From positions 192,153,465 to 192,217,464 of the forward strand of contig NC_077234.1 of NCBI RefSeq assembly GCF_027887165.1: a DNA stretch of 64,000 bases, in the 5' to 3' direction. Below the pieces are notes generated by a model. That model worked only from the letters and a program-made list of their open reading frames with translations. It searched no databases and was not told the DNA's origin. Numbering within the stretch: the first letter of the stretch is position 1; every line of letters starts with the position of its first letter. Both the position numbers and the translations under genes were made by a program. Source of the DNA: Monodelphis domestica. Lineage: Eukaryota; Chordata; Mammalia; Didelphimorphia; Didelphidae. Shown here in pieces: positions 21,463-32,247 of the stretch.

Positions 21463-23120
21463 ATAAGGGTCTCAAAGACTGAATATTGTTTTCTCTCCTG
21501 GTCTGTCTTTCTCTGGGTGACCACATTTAACTTGTTAGACTAAAAGGGGTATAGTTATATGGATTTACCTAGTCAGAATCAGTTCAAAATCTAGCATGAG
21601 CACTAAACTTGACATGTTTCACTAAGCCCTGATCATATAATCTTGATATAATAAAGTTGCTTCCCCACAGAGACGAAATATACTTAGCTGCATACTGTGA
21701 CTTATTCTTGGCATGAAACTGAAAAAAAAAGGTAATAAATCATATATAATTAAAGAAAAAAAAAGACTTTGTCTCTGACAGTCTATTTCAGACCTCGGGA
21801 ATTTTCAAACAAGCTGTTCTAAATCTAAGAGTTCTAAGAAATGCACACTTCTCTTTGCTTAGCTCCTAAAACCACTCCTATGAGGAGGAAAAAGAATGTA
21901 GACAGCCTATTGATCACTTCACTTAGCAACAAATGTTCAGGTAAACCTAGTTTTTAAATAAAGGCTTTATATACTTCCAAAATGTTGAAATAATAAATTC
22001 ATAGTCTGAGACCTATTATAGAACAGGAAATGAACTCAGGATCCAATAGACTAGAACTCCTGAGAACCAGTGCTTTCTTGTTTAGAACCTGATTTATAAC
22101 AAAGATCTCTGGTTGCATCTTTCTATAGCTAACATCCTCATAGAACTAAAGTATAGTCAAGAGCAGGGAAGATAAGAGAAACTCCTTCCCCTCAGTTCAC
22201 CATCCTGTCTGACTTGTTTCCTGTCTCTGTCCTTGAATCTTCCAATTCAAATTTCTGATGGTAAAGAGCTATGTTCAGTCCCCTTTCGGAATCCCAGCTT
22301 ATCTACAAGCCCTCTCCCTTGCAGCCCTATATGCCCCTTCCTCTTACACACCCCTGCCTCACCCTATTGCCAAGTCCCACTGCCTTGCCTCATACACAGC
22401 CAAAGGAACAGGCGCACTGAGAGAGATGCCATCCATACTTAAAAGGAAAGAGTTGAACTGAATGCCCTTTAAGGTGCCTTTGGCCTCTAGCGATATGATT
22501 CTTTAATTTCATTTAGTAAGAAACTTTACTTCTATAATTATCAGTGAGCAATTCTTTCTATGATTTTTAATTTTTTCCTTAACCACTTACTTGGTGTGAA
22601 TTTTTAAACTTCAAGGATGGGGGCCCTAACTGATCACTATGTAATTCCCATATACTCTTCTTCATATCTAAACTGCAGTAATAAATTGTATTTTATTTCC
22701 ACTGGGTGAGAGGGGTTGATAATTAGTTTCTTCTAGAGAAAATGAAGGCAAGGTAACAAAATAGGGTGTACATGAAAACATGCCAAAAATAATTTTTAAG
22801 AAGGACTAACTGGCAAAGAAGGATAGAAGATCAGTGGAGGTTTTAGGATCCAAATTCATCTGTTTTTGAAAATTAACATTATTTTAAATATGTTTATATG
22901 CTATATATTTGTAAAACCACAGAATTTAAGATCTCTAGAATATAATAGATTCCTTTAAAGACTAAGCCAGAAAAAGAAAAGCTCTGTGTCATGGGGCAAG
23001 AAAATAATAAGGTTAAAATAATAATATCACAAATCAGATCACTACCAGAGAGAGATTTGTTTTCACTTTATCTTTTGATTTATTCAATCATGTCTTTTAC
23101 TGTTTCCCTAGAGATTCCCA
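21463..23120. other. Unassigned intergenic sequence
   Basis: No gene recognised. The short open frames around 22233-22461 lie in pyrimidine-rich sequence, overlap one another in two frames and show no known domain. TGCCCTTTAAGGTGCCTTTGGC at 22463 is a MIR 3' end remnant. Confidence 0.5.
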
Positions 23121-23124
23121 GAAA

Positions 23125-23325
23125 TTGCTAACCTTGAACCCTTTTGGCATTCTATTGAAGATACAGATCCTCTCTCAGAATTACTTTAAAAGATAGTTAA
23201 AGGAAATGCTAAATTTCAGTTTGAAGATAGTGAAAATAAATACAGTTTTTTTATATATACAAGTTCACAGACCCACTGTAATCTATCCATGGACCAATGA
23301 AGTCCAGGTTAAAAACACCTGGTCT
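23125..23325. mobile_element. hAT-like MITE (GGTTCTTAACC family), decayed
   Basis: Its interior (GGAAATGCTAAATTTCAGTTTGAAGATAGTG, then TTCACAGACCCACTGTAATCTATCC) matches the copy at 26532-26763. It ends CCAGGTTAAAAACACCTGG. Confidence 0.6.
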
Positions 23326-23344
23326 ATAAATAGTGCTTAAAAAA

Positions 23345-23510
23345 AATAAGAAGAGTGGCAAAGAAGATAGAGCATCACACCTGGAGCTGGGAGGATCTGA
23401 GTTCAAATCTGATCTCAGATACTTCCTAGCCTAACTTTTGGCATGTTGCTTAACCCCATTTACCTACTGTCCTTAAGTTGTTATTAAGACAGAAAGTAAA
23501 GTTTTAAAAA
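23345..23510 (+). mobile_element. tRNA-derived SINE
   Basis: GAGCATCACACCTGGAGCTGGGAGGATCTGAGTTCAAATCTG, GATACTTCCTAGC, then TTATTAAGACAGAAAGTAAAG and an A-run. It is the same SINE class as the copy at 37407. Confidence 0.75.
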
Positions 23511-23514
23511 AGAA

Positions 23515-23699
23515 ATAGGACAGGAACATCACTTTCAGAAATCAGGAAAATAACTTAGGACAAAGGTGGCTCCATCAAGGGAGCATTTAAACTAGATCTT
23601 GAAATAATAAAAAGGATTTCAATTAGTTTAGATTAAGAGGGAAGATATCTAGATATGAGGAGAATGTGGAAAAGCTTGTGGTCTAGTGTAGTGGGAATG
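23515..23699. repeat. Ancient repeat remnant
   Basis: GAGCATTTAAACTAGATCTTGAAATAATAAAAAGGATTTC resembles the ancient repeat body. Weak. Confidence 0.35.
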
Positions 23700-24140
23700 T
23701 TGTTGTTCATCCTTCATTTTGAAGAGGACCAATGACATCATGGATATCTTGACTTGCGCATGAATTGGATTTAAGTAAGCCAGAGTTGCACAAAGTCATC
23801 AATTTTACTCTGTCTTCCAAAGTCACTGAAGTTCTGTGTAAGACGAAAGTCAAGATAACTGACAATGGCTCAGGATGCAGTGGAAGACCTTGGCATCTTC
23901 GATGTCAGGCCAAGCTCTAAGCACACCACAGAGTCTACTTCTACTGACATTATAGCTGTTGGAACAAATTGTTCTCCTCTGCCCATTCCATGCTGGAGGT
24001 AAACACTGCCGTAACTCACTGACAGGTTTGAAGCCTGATGATTACCTTCCACCTGTTTTAGCCAATGTGCTGAGATGGTTTCCTGGGATGTGGCAGGAAT
24101 GTAGAGGGGTAGGGTGTAGGAACAGTGATTGAGGACATTT
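23700..24140 (+). mobile_element. Marsupial SINE-like repeat, well preserved copy
   Basis: TTGTTCATCCTTCATTTTGAAGAGGACCAATGACATCATGG starts the unit; CAGGATGCAGTGGAAGACCTTGGC, CCAAGCTCTAAGC and GGAACAAATTGTTCTC follow. Other copies lie at 17515, 55755 and (reverse) 60275. I do not assign a family name. Confidence 0.65.
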
Positions 24141-24232
24141 GCAGACAGGTTGTAAAAGATTCTGGGTCAGCTTAGAGTGGGCAGAGAAGAGGGGACTCCT
24201 GCTTACCCCCAGATCTACGTGCCCTCATGGAT

Positions 24233-24246
24233 GGGGGGGGGGGGGG
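24233..24246 (+). repeat. Poly(G) run
   Basis: Fourteen G in a row after CATGGAT. Confidence 0.95.
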
Positions 24247-24439
24247 CAGCGATGAGATGAGTCCTATGCATTAAGTAAATTACTTAAAGATTTATGAGAA
24301 GGGTAAATGGAAGGGAGACGAGAATCAAGAAGGCTAGTTCAAAAGAGTAATTAATTCCACTGAACGAAATAAATCTTTTTTAGAAAAGCAAAGAGGTAAA
24401 TAACAAAATGTTGAATATGGTATTTAATCTAGACTAGTG

Positions 24440-24560
24440 AATGCTGTGTGGCCTTGGTCAAATCACTTTTCCTTTCTGGGCATCAGTTGACTCCTTTATA
24501 AAATGGGGAAAGGGCAGGCTAAATGACCTCTAAGGTCCCCTTCCGTTCTAGAATTTTGTG
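24440..24560 (+). mobile_element. MIR 3' half
   Basis: TGTGTGGCCTTGGTCAAATCACTTTTCC, TTTATAAAATGGGGAAAGGG and AAATGACCTCTAAGGTCCCCTTCC. Confidence 0.75.
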
Positions 24561-24592
24561 ATACACTCAACAGTGTGCTCTTATGTTAACAG

Positions 24593-24605
24593 TGCCCTCT
24601 ACTGG
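24593..24605 (-). promoter_or_regulatory. CTCF-like motif
   Basis: On the minus strand the 13 bases read CCAGTAGAGGGCA, a full match to the usual CTCF core consensus (CCASYAGRKGGCR). It lies about 30 bases beyond a MIR remnant. This is a match by eye; such motifs also occur by chance. Confidence 0.45.
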
Positions 24606-25372
24606 ATCTAAGAGCACCACCATGGGGGAGATTGGAGAGGGTGCAGCATGATGCTTGGAAGGTATTTACAATAACCTATACCAGGCTTTGGCCAGTACTC
24701 TGGGTGGTCTCGAGGAAAGAGAAGTCCTCACACCCTCTTCCGAGGAGGAGAAATGAGGACAGCCCCTGTCGTCTACCTGCCTTACAGAGACTGCGTGAGG
24801 ATTAAAAAGGGATGGCCTTTGAGCTGAGCAGAAGAAAAACACTTTATTGAGACAAAGGATTAGTTGTTTTAGACCCAAAAAGTCACCCAAGAGAATAAAC
24901 AAATAAGCAAGTGTCTGAAGAGACCTCCTACCCTAACCTCAATCAAAATAAGCTTAGCAAAGAGAGTCTGAGGCCAGAAATTAGTGCAGTTCTTTGTCTA
25001 AGAAGTTGGCAATCCAGACTTCCCCCCTAAGAATTGATTGTTTATGTGACAGCTATTCACACTTAACTAAAACTCGAGTCTCAGAAAATATCGCTCTCTC
25101 TCCCTTTCATAGCGTCTGCAAAGTTGGTTCTGAAAACGTTAACAGAGAGAAGAAAATAAGTGGCTCTGGTGCCCCTCAGACAACCATGCCAGGGCAAGCA
25201 GCTGCAAACAGCTGTCAGGCACAGAACCCAACTCAAACCTCAGCTGACAGTGCCGACAGTGAAATCCCTTCCTTTCTCTGGTTCTAATCAATACAGCAGG
25301 AACTGTAGTTTTCCTCCAGCTTTTTCATGCTTTTCTCATTCTTCCTATATAAAACAAAACAAAACCTTTCAC
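24606..25372. other. Less repetitive block with several CpGs
   Basis: This stretch has no repeat that I recognise and keeps several CpG dinucleotides (CTCGAG at about 24708, TTCCGAGG, GTCGTC, TGCGTG, AACGTT, GCCGAC), unlike most of the window. Overlapping open frames at 24994-25287 and 25160-25441 show no domain and their starts are unsupported. It may be unique sequence with a regulatory role, or just younger or less methylated DNA. Confidence 0.4.
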
Positions 25373-25545
25373 GGGCAGGTAGGTGGGCTCAGTACACTGA
25401 AAGTCAGGCATAGAGATGGGAGATTTGGGGTTCAAATCTAGCCTCAGATACTTCTAAGCTATGTCCCATTCCCTAGTCATTTCCTTTCTTCTGCCTTGGA
25501 TTCTAAGATGGAAGGTAAAGGTTTAAAAAAAACCTCATTCATGTT
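25373..25545 (+). mobile_element. tRNA-derived SINE (SINE1-like)
   Basis: GGGCAGGTAGGTGGGCTCAG, GGGTTCAAATCTAGCCTCAGATACTTC, TTCTAAGATGGAAGGTAAAGG, then an A-run. Confidence 0.85.
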
Positions 25546-25554
25546 TCAATTAAC

Positions 25555-26145
25555 ATCAAAATCTCCCATTGCTGTGATACCTATACCTGGGAAGCATTCC
25601 TTCCTTACCTCTATCTCTTAAGATTCCTAGTTTCTTTAATTTTTTTGTCGTTCAATTTTTTCTAACCCTTTGTGATTCCATTGGGGTTTACTTTGGAGGA
25701 GACACCAAAGTGGTTTGCCATTTCCTTCTCCAACTCCGGAAACTGAGGTGAAATGACTTGCCCTCAGTCATACAGCTAGTAAGTGTCTGAAGCCAGATTT
25801 GAACTCAAGAAGATGAGTCTTTTCTGATTCCAGACCTGGTACTCATCAACTGTACTTCCTAGGTGTCACTCAGTTTCTTTTGTAGCTCAGGTCAAATACT
25901 GCTTCTTACATGAAATCTTTTCCTCTGCTAGTGCCTCTACCACAAAATTACCTTGTATGGACTTATACATATGTTCATATATTTATTTTCTACATATTTA
26001 AATGTGTACATGCTCGTTTCTCTTGTAGGACATAGGATCCCTAAGGAAAGGAAGCTATTTCATTTTTGTCTCTCTTCTCTTGACCCTGGTTAAGTGCTTG
26101 ACATAATGTAAACAATTAATAAATCCATGTTGAATGATTGGTCAC
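25555..26145 (+). mobile_element. L2 LINE 3' end, split by a SINE
   Basis: CCTGGGAAGCATTCCTTCC...TTAAGATTCCTAGTTTC before the insert and GCTCAGGTCAAATACTGC...CTAAGGAAAGGAAGC...TTAATAAATCCATGTTGAATG after it follow the L2 3' end in order. Confidence 0.7.
25638..25871 (-). mobile_element. SINE inserted in L2, 9-bp target duplication
   Basis: Reverse copy of the SINE at 62090: GTTTGCCATTTCCTTCTCC, CTGAGGTGAAATGACTTGCCC and a tRNA-like end. It is flanked by AGTTTCTTT at 25629-25637 and 25872-25880. Confidence 0.75.
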
Positions 26146-26523
26146 AAAGTATTCTCAATGTTATTTTGTATTTGAATTGACTTCTTTTTATTAAACCAAG
26201 ATGTCATAAATATATAACATATACAGGAGCCTGAATTAAAGAGCAATGAACAATAAAGTTACATGTACTCAGAGGTAGAACTGCCTATGCAGTTGAAGAA
26301 TTCTGCCATCCCCTAACTATCTTCCCCACTGGCCTGTCACCATGTCTAAAATTCCATCCTGAAAGATTCATCCCCTGATGTTAAAGCAGTGTTTCTAGGA
26401 ATCTCTGGAAAGAGAAGGTAAGCTAGTAAAATAGTATCTGTCATTGCCACTGTAGTCTGAACTAGTTTGCTGGATTGTCTTCAATCATCTAGAAGTGTAG
26501 AGGAGGAGGAAAGAACTTGAGTT
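26146..26523. other. Unassigned intergenic sequence
   Basis: No gene or repeat recognised. Confidence 0.5.
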
Positions 26524-26531
26524 CCTTAAGG

Positions 26532-26763
26532 CAAGAGTTCTTCATTTTTTCTGTGTGTCATGGACTTCTTTGGCAATCTGGTAAAACATATGGACCCGAC
26601 CTCATAATAAAGTGTCTTGGGTAATAATTGAAGGAAATACTAAATTTCAGTTAGAGATTAGTGGGGGGAAAGATGACCTTTTTTCCAGGCAAGTTTGCCA
26701 ACTCCCTGAAATCTATCCACAGGCCTTCTTAGTGGTTCCTGGGTCTCGGATTAAGAAGCATTG
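26532..26763. mobile_element. hAT-like MITE (GGTTCTTAACC family)
   Basis: Runs from CAAGAGTTCTTCATTTTTTC to GATTAAGAAGCATTG; the ends are imperfect inverted repeats (10/14). CCTTAAGG before (26524-26531) and CCCTAAAG after (26764-26771) form a decayed 8-bp duplication (6/8). The interior includes TCATGGACTTCTTTGGCAATCTGG. Confidence 0.7.
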
Positions 26764-26771
26764 CCCTAAAG

Positions 26772-27320
26772 GAAGATAATTCAAGACAAATCCACTTTAA
26801 TGGGGAGTTGGGGGGGGGGTGGAAAAGAGAGTCAGGGAAGGTCTTTCTAAAACACAGCATCTAGAACATTCTTTAGAGGCCTTCTTGGAGCTAGAAATTT
26901 TTATTCCTACTATCCTAAAATTAAGTGGGATATTATCAACTTTATTAGTTCTCTCTACTTCTCAATTATCTTGACACCCACCATGATTGGATTGATCTGG
27001 CACCTTCCATGTGCCAGACACTGGGGGAAAAAAAGACAGAAATAAATGAAGCAGAAAAGAAGTACCTTCATGAGGTTCATGTTCAAATAAGAATGACAAA
27101 TATATACATATATGACATAGTAAATCACTGCTCTCATGCCCAGAGTCAGATGGCTATATCTGCCCTCTCAGGGCTATAGGGTACCTGGAGAGGTTTAGGA
27201 GATGTTTTTCCTCTGCTGCCATTAATTTAATCCTCCATAAGCTGTGTTCCTCTCATTGTTAGGGGCCAGTAACCAGCATCCCAGGTGCATTTAACCACTT
27301 AATATGGATTAGTTTTTCCA
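26772..27320. other. Mostly unassigned sequence with an ancient repeat remnant
   Basis: TTCCATGTGCCAGACACTGGGGG at 27006 belongs to the unassigned ancient repeat. The rest shows nothing recognisable. Confidence 0.4.
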
Positions 27321-27336
27321 AAGGCATATTTATTTA
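27321..27336. repeat. Target-site duplication of the minus-strand L1
   Basis: AAGGCATATTTATTTA here is repeated exactly at 28095-28110. Confidence 0.95.
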
Positions 27337-28094
27337 TTTTTCTTTTTTTTTTTTGGTCAAGTATAGAAATAATTTTTGACAATTGTTTTCTGGCATTTTA
27401 GGATTCCGATTTTCTCCCTCCTCCCCCCACCCCATGATAGTCTTATATAGGTTATACTAGTGCTTTCATGCAATATATATTTCCATATTTCTACTGACAT
27501 GATAGAAGACACATATCCCACACACAGTAAAAAATTCATGAAGGAAATAAAGAGGAAAATGGCATGCTTTGGTCTGTAATCAGACTCTAACAGTTCCTTC
27601 TTGGCTGTGAATAATATTTTTCATCACCTTCTGATTATCTCGGAAACTCACTTTGCTGATAATGGCTTAGTCCATCACAGATCATCCTAGTATAATATTT
27701 CTATTAGCATACACATCATTCTCCTAGTTTACTCACTTCACCTTGCATCAATTCATATGTGTTTCTATGTTTTTCTGAGCTCATCCTATATGTAATTTCT
27801 TATGGCTCAATGGTATTATTCCATTACAATCATATACCAAAATTTGTTCATTTATCCCTCAACTGCTGGACATCCCTCAATTTCCAATTCTTTGCAGACA
27901 CAAAAATATCTTCTAAAACTATTTTGATATAGGGAGGTTCTTTTCCCTTATCTTTGATGTCTTTGGCATATAGACCCAGTAGTGGTATTGTGGGGTCAGA
28001 GGGTATACATGGTCTTTTGGTCCCTTGAGTATGACTCCATATTCTTTTCCAAAACAATCATATCAGTTCACAGTTCCACCAACAATGTATTAGT
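27337..28094 (-). mobile_element. 5'-truncated L1, minus strand, with perfect 16-bp target duplication
   Basis: A poly(T) run after 27340 is the reverse-complemented poly(A). The 3' UTR follows, then the ORF2 C-terminal region to 28094. It belongs to an older subfamily than L1-A to L1-C, yet its flanking duplication is unaltered. Confidence 0.93.
27848..28057 (-). pseudogene. L1 ORF2 C-terminal fragment
   Basis: Sixty-nine codons after the Cys motif: a KRPCIPSDPTIPLLGLYAKD block, then FVSAKNWKLRDVQ, matching the final part of L1 ORF2p. A stop after QQLRDK ends it. Non-functional. Confidence 0.9.
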
Positions 28095-28110
28095 AAGGCA
28101 TATTTATTTA

Positions 28111-28920
28111 AAAGGAACAAGAAGGGCAATAGTACAAACATCTCCCAACATATTATCCTTACACATGGGAGCCTGCTCTCTCTTACCTCACCTCAGTCTC
28201 TATGGGGTTTAGGCTGATAACTGTTTAGTTTTTCCATAGCTTCGATCCTATGAAATTCAAGCCTATATGTAGCTTACATGCCAGTCTCAGCTTCTACTGG
28301 CCTAGATCCAAAAGGTAACTCCTTACTCCTCAGGGCCAGCTGCCCCAAAATTCTGAGATACTGAAGAGTCTTCCAGACTTAGGGACACCAAGAAATGGAC
28401 TCCTTCCAGACTTTCCCAAACTCACAAAGTTGTGGGGGCCCCACTTCCTTCACCTAGAATAGCGAAGCACAAACACAAAGGTCAAGGATGAAGGATGCTC
28501 TTTTCTCAAGTTATAATGCTTTTGAAGGAAGAATGCAGTGAGGCACCAAGACCTCTAGCCTTACTGCATGGTTCCACAACAGAAACAAAGCATCCCAATG
28601 GAAGGATGGCAAAAAGAGATGGCACAGACTAACTGAGTCTTTTGAATAATTGAAGAATATGTTAAATTTCAGGTAAAGATTAGTGAAAATAAAAATTAAT
28701 GAAAATAAAGCCCACTAGAGGCAATCAAATAACCTCCCATTCAGCATTTGGTTATTGTGGTTCCAACCAGACTAAGTTATAGAATATCTACACAGGTTCT
28801 GAAATCACTTGACTTCCCTTATATCACTACTTATTCTGTTGTCCCCCTACCCCCTTGTATCACTGCTTACCTGAAAACAGACTCATAATCTCTGCATGAA
28901 GAAAAATTATATGTAAAAAA
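28111..28920. other. Unassigned sequence with a MITE remnant
   Basis: ATTGAAGAATATGTTAAATTTCAGG at about 28650 is a piece of the MITE family seen at 26532. The rest shows no gene or repeat I can name. Confidence 0.45.
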
Positions 28921-29073
28921 AAAAGAAAGGAAAGGAAAGGAAAGGAAAGGAAAGGAAAGAAAAGAAAAGAAAAGAAAAGAAAAGAAAAGAAAAGAAAAGA
29001 AAAGAAAAGAAAAGAAAAGAAAAGAAAAGAAAAGAAAAGAAAAGAAAAGAAAAGAAAAGAAAAGAAAAGAAAG
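28921..29073 (+). repeat. (GGAAA)n-(GAAAA)n microsatellite
   Basis: Pentamers GGAAA for about 40 bases, then GAAAA for about 110 bases, ending before GGCTGAAAAGG. Confidence 0.97.
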
Positions 29074-29084
29074 GCTGAAAAGGT

Positions 29085-29330
29085 AAGTTAAGGTTAAAAT
29101 GTGAAAAACTTTGAATGCTAAGCAGAGGAGTTGGATCCTAGAGGTAATAGGGGAATCATTTTAGTTTGTTAAGTAGGAAAATATCAGGATCCCATCTAGA
29201 TTTCAGGAAAATCACTTCGATAGCTGAAGATGATATGTTGGAGAATGAAGCAAGTTGGGCAGGGACACCTATAATGAGGTTTTTGTATTAATCCACTTGC
29301 TGCTTTCTGCCCCATCTTACCCTTCTACTG
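29085..29330 (+). repeat. Ancient repeat remnant
   Basis: GAATGCTAAGCAGAGGAGTTGGATCCTAGAGGTAATAGG and AGGAAAATCACTTCGATAGC match the ancient repeat body at 38240-38340. Confidence 0.55.
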
Positions 29331-29744
29331 GAAGAAATATTCAATCCAACTCCCTTCTAAAATCATAGTAGGATCAGAATTTCTGTGGTTTATCTGGCCA
29401 TCCCATTTTGGCATTTATCCAGCTCACAGCCTTAAGTAATGTAAGACATCATTCTGAATTCTAATTTCATCTTGACTGAGAAAAAAATATTTCCATTCTC
29501 ATCTTTAACTGTTTTATACCCTTTTCAAGTAGGGGAACAAAGTCTTGAGATGTGGGTATTTTTTTTTTTTAGGTTTCTCAGAAATCATCCATATGAATTT
29601 TCTGGAGCAGATATAATTAGTTATTCCCAGAGCCCTACCATCTACAAATTTAAATGGTCCAGCATTCTTATTTCTTATTTCTTCCTGGATCCTGACAATC
29701 AACATCATATCAGAATAAAGATATCATGACAAGGCCTTTTAGAA
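29331..29744. other. Unassigned sequence
   Basis: No gene or repeat recognised. It includes a T-run at 29561. Confidence 0.5.
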
Positions 29745-29860
29745 CAGAAGTTACTTGAGAATAAGGATTGTTTCATTCTTATGTTTATATCTCCAATACC
29801 TAGCTCTATGTCTGGCACACAATAGATGCTTAATAAATATGTTAATTGATTGCCCTGCTG
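29745..29860 (+). mobile_element. L2 3' end remnant
   Basis: ACTTGAGAATAAGGATTG, ATCTCCAATACCTAGC and GGCACACAATAGATGCTTAATAAATATG. Confidence 0.7.
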
Positions 29861-29884
29861 AATTCAGGATCTTAGATAAGGGAA

Positions 29885-30115
29885 GCAATGTGGTATGGTC
29901 AAAAGAGGATTGAACTAGATCTGGGGTTCAAACCCTTGGCTCTCTTGCTGTCTGGGTGACCTTGGGTGAGTCATATAACCTACAATTTTATCATTTATGA
30001 AATGGGAATAATACTATTTGAAAAACCTTCCTCCCAGGGTATTTGTAACAATCAAATGAGATAATGAATCATGAAAACTTTGTAACAATGAAGAATGTAT
30101 GCAAATGTCAGCTTT
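29885..30115 (+). mobile_element. MIR, nearly complete
   Basis: AAGCAATGTGGTATGGTC, GGGTGACCTTGGGTGAGTCA, TTATGAAATGGGAATAATA and CAAATGAGATAATGAATC cover the tRNA-like, core and 3' parts. Confidence 0.85.
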
Positions 30116-31494
30116 TTTTAGTATCTAAAATCAGTTTGGAGGTGCAGATCGAAGCAAAGGCACTTTTCAGCCTTCATGCACATTTTAGAGTATGAGTCAT
30201 TCCTCTGGTCTCTACAATGAAACAATAAACATAAGCAAGATAGACAATGGGATCTTTCAGAAAAGATGGCAGATAATTCTTAAGGGCCAACTCAGTGCCC
30301 ATTCATTGTAGAAAATGGAGTAAAGAGTAAAAAGGTTGCCAAATTCAGAGCATGATCTTTGTTTTTGAAAAAGCCATTATATGTCTACACAGAATGAGAA
30401 ATGTAATTGGATTATGAGTGATCATCTGGCAAGGAATTTAACTGAAATGACATCTCATTGCTCATTTTCCCCTTCCTAACTAGTTTAATATAAATTTGCA
30501 ATATCTGCAAAGTTGCTTAAGCATACATTTAAAACCTTTTACATGTTTAAAAGTTTTGATATATATAAATAATGGGAATTACTAGTCATTTACTCTCTCT
30601 CCAACCCATTCATTCAGGATTGTATGTCTTCATTTCCTAATGTATGGTTGACTCAGCTTATTGTCCCCCTAATTAACAAATATGATTTTGTCTTTCATCA
30701 ACAAATAAACAAGAAGAAAAATAAAAATGAAGAGGGAATTGTTACTGACTGTAAGCATACCTGTGAGCCTTATAGTTATAGAGTTTTTAAAAGAATAAAG
30801 TCATTTAAATAAGGGCATCAACAACATAATCCTATTAGTGTTCCATGGCCTCTTCTGAATATTTTTCCTGGACACTTATGAAGGTTTTTCTATTGTTTTT
30901 GCTGTCCTTATATAACTGTTGTAGTCATTGTATAGATTAATTTTTGGCTCCTATTTCTTCAGTCTTCATCACTTCATACATCTTTCACTATTTTGTTGTT
31001 CTCAGATTTTTCTTCCCTTTTGGTTCAATAATATTCCATTGCATTTATTCCAACCTCCTACCAAGTATAATGAGGAGAGAAATTATAATTGCTCTTGCTC
31101 CTAGATTCTGTATACACTTGGATCATTTTTCCCACCTGTATAAAACCTTCCCATGTAAACATTCCCAGATCCTTTGTAACTCTGGAATTGAATAAAAGAG
31201 AATTGAAGGTTTGTTGGAATTTCAGAGTACTGGCAAAGTAATGGGCTGCCCTTCTTACAGTTCTATTTAGCAAAAATGTGTTCAGTTATCCCTAATCTTA
31301 GGCTCCTACTTTGTTTCCTGACTTGGTTTGGTTTTGTAGTGGTTGTTTGTTGCTGCTTATTTGTTCATTTTTGTTATTGCTAGGAGTAGTACTGCTCAGA
31401 ATATTTTTGAGAAGCTGGGTCCCCTTTCTCCAGCAAACATCTCTTTAGGGGAAAGCATAGTAGTGGGATCACTGGGCAACCCAGATTTTGAAGT
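30116..31494. other. Unassigned intergenic sequence
   Basis: No gene or repeat recognised. The short open frames here have no domain and no support. Confidence 0.5.
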
Positions 31495-31650
31495 AAAAGA
31501 GATTTAAAAGGTCAGCTAATCAAAACCATTCATTTTATAGATAAGAAAAGGGGGGTTCTGGGAAATCAAGTAACTTGTCCAAGGTCACAGACAATTAATG
31601 GCAGAGCTATGATCTAAACCCAGGTTTCTGATTCTAAATCTTGCACTTTT
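31495..31650 (-). mobile_element. MIR remnant, reverse
   Basis: TTTTATAGATAAGAAAAGG, AACTTGTCCAAGGTCACAGACAATTAATGGCAG and AAACCCAGGTTTCTG are the reverse MIR core. Confidence 0.8.
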
Positions 31651-31659
31651 ATTTAAAAA

Positions 31660-31858
31660 AAAAAAACTCTTACCTTTTGTCTTAGAATTGATACCAGTAT
31701 CTACTCCAAGGAAGAAGAGCAGTAAGGGCTAGGCAATTGGGATTAAGTGACTTGGCCAGGGTCACACAGCTAGGAAGTGTCTGAGGTCAAATTTGAACTC
31801 AGAAACTCCCATCTCCAGAGCTGTTGCTCTCTTTGCTGAGTAACCTAACCATCCTGAA
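31660..31858 (-). mobile_element. tRNA-derived SINE (SINE1-like), reverse
   Basis: A-run, CTCTTACCTTTTGTCTTAG, GACTTGGCCAGGGTCACACAGC, and the tRNA-like end CTGAGTAACCTAACC. Confidence 0.88.
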
Positions 31859-32049
31859 ATCTTGCATTTTCCACCTGGTACCAAGTTGCCTTCTTTCCTT
31901 TGACTCTGAAAGTTTTTTGCATTAGCTTAAATTGTTTTTGTTTGTTTGTTTGTTTTTATGTACAAATGTGTTCCATTGGTTGTTAGGAGCAGAATATAAA
32001 ATATAGAGCTTAATTAAAATAGTATATAACTTTTGAAGAGATTAGAAAA

Positions 32050-32247
32050 GGAATTTTTGACTTAAGGCCCATGAACTTGGAATATTGTTTTTGATAATTT
32101 TTCTATAATTGACAATTTCTTATAATTGGTTTCCATAGGTTTCTTTATATTTTATTTTATGCATTTAAAAACATTTTACTGAGAAAGGGTCCCCCTAACT
32201 TTCAAAAGAATTCCACAAAAAAAAAAAAGATTAAGAACCCCTGGATT
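32050..32247. mobile_element. hAT-like MITE (GGTTCTTAACC family)
   Basis: GGAATTTTTGACTTAAGGCCCATGAACTTGG at the left, ATTTTATTTTATGCATTTAAAAAC inside, and AAGATTAAGAACCCCTG at the right. Confidence 0.65.

Noticed and set aside
22233-22461. Pro/Ser-rich open frames in two overlapping frames
   Set aside because: Pyrimidine-rich sequence, no domain and no splice or promoter context.
28712-28724. CCACTAGAGGCAA as a CTCF-like site
   Set aside because: One G of the core is missing.
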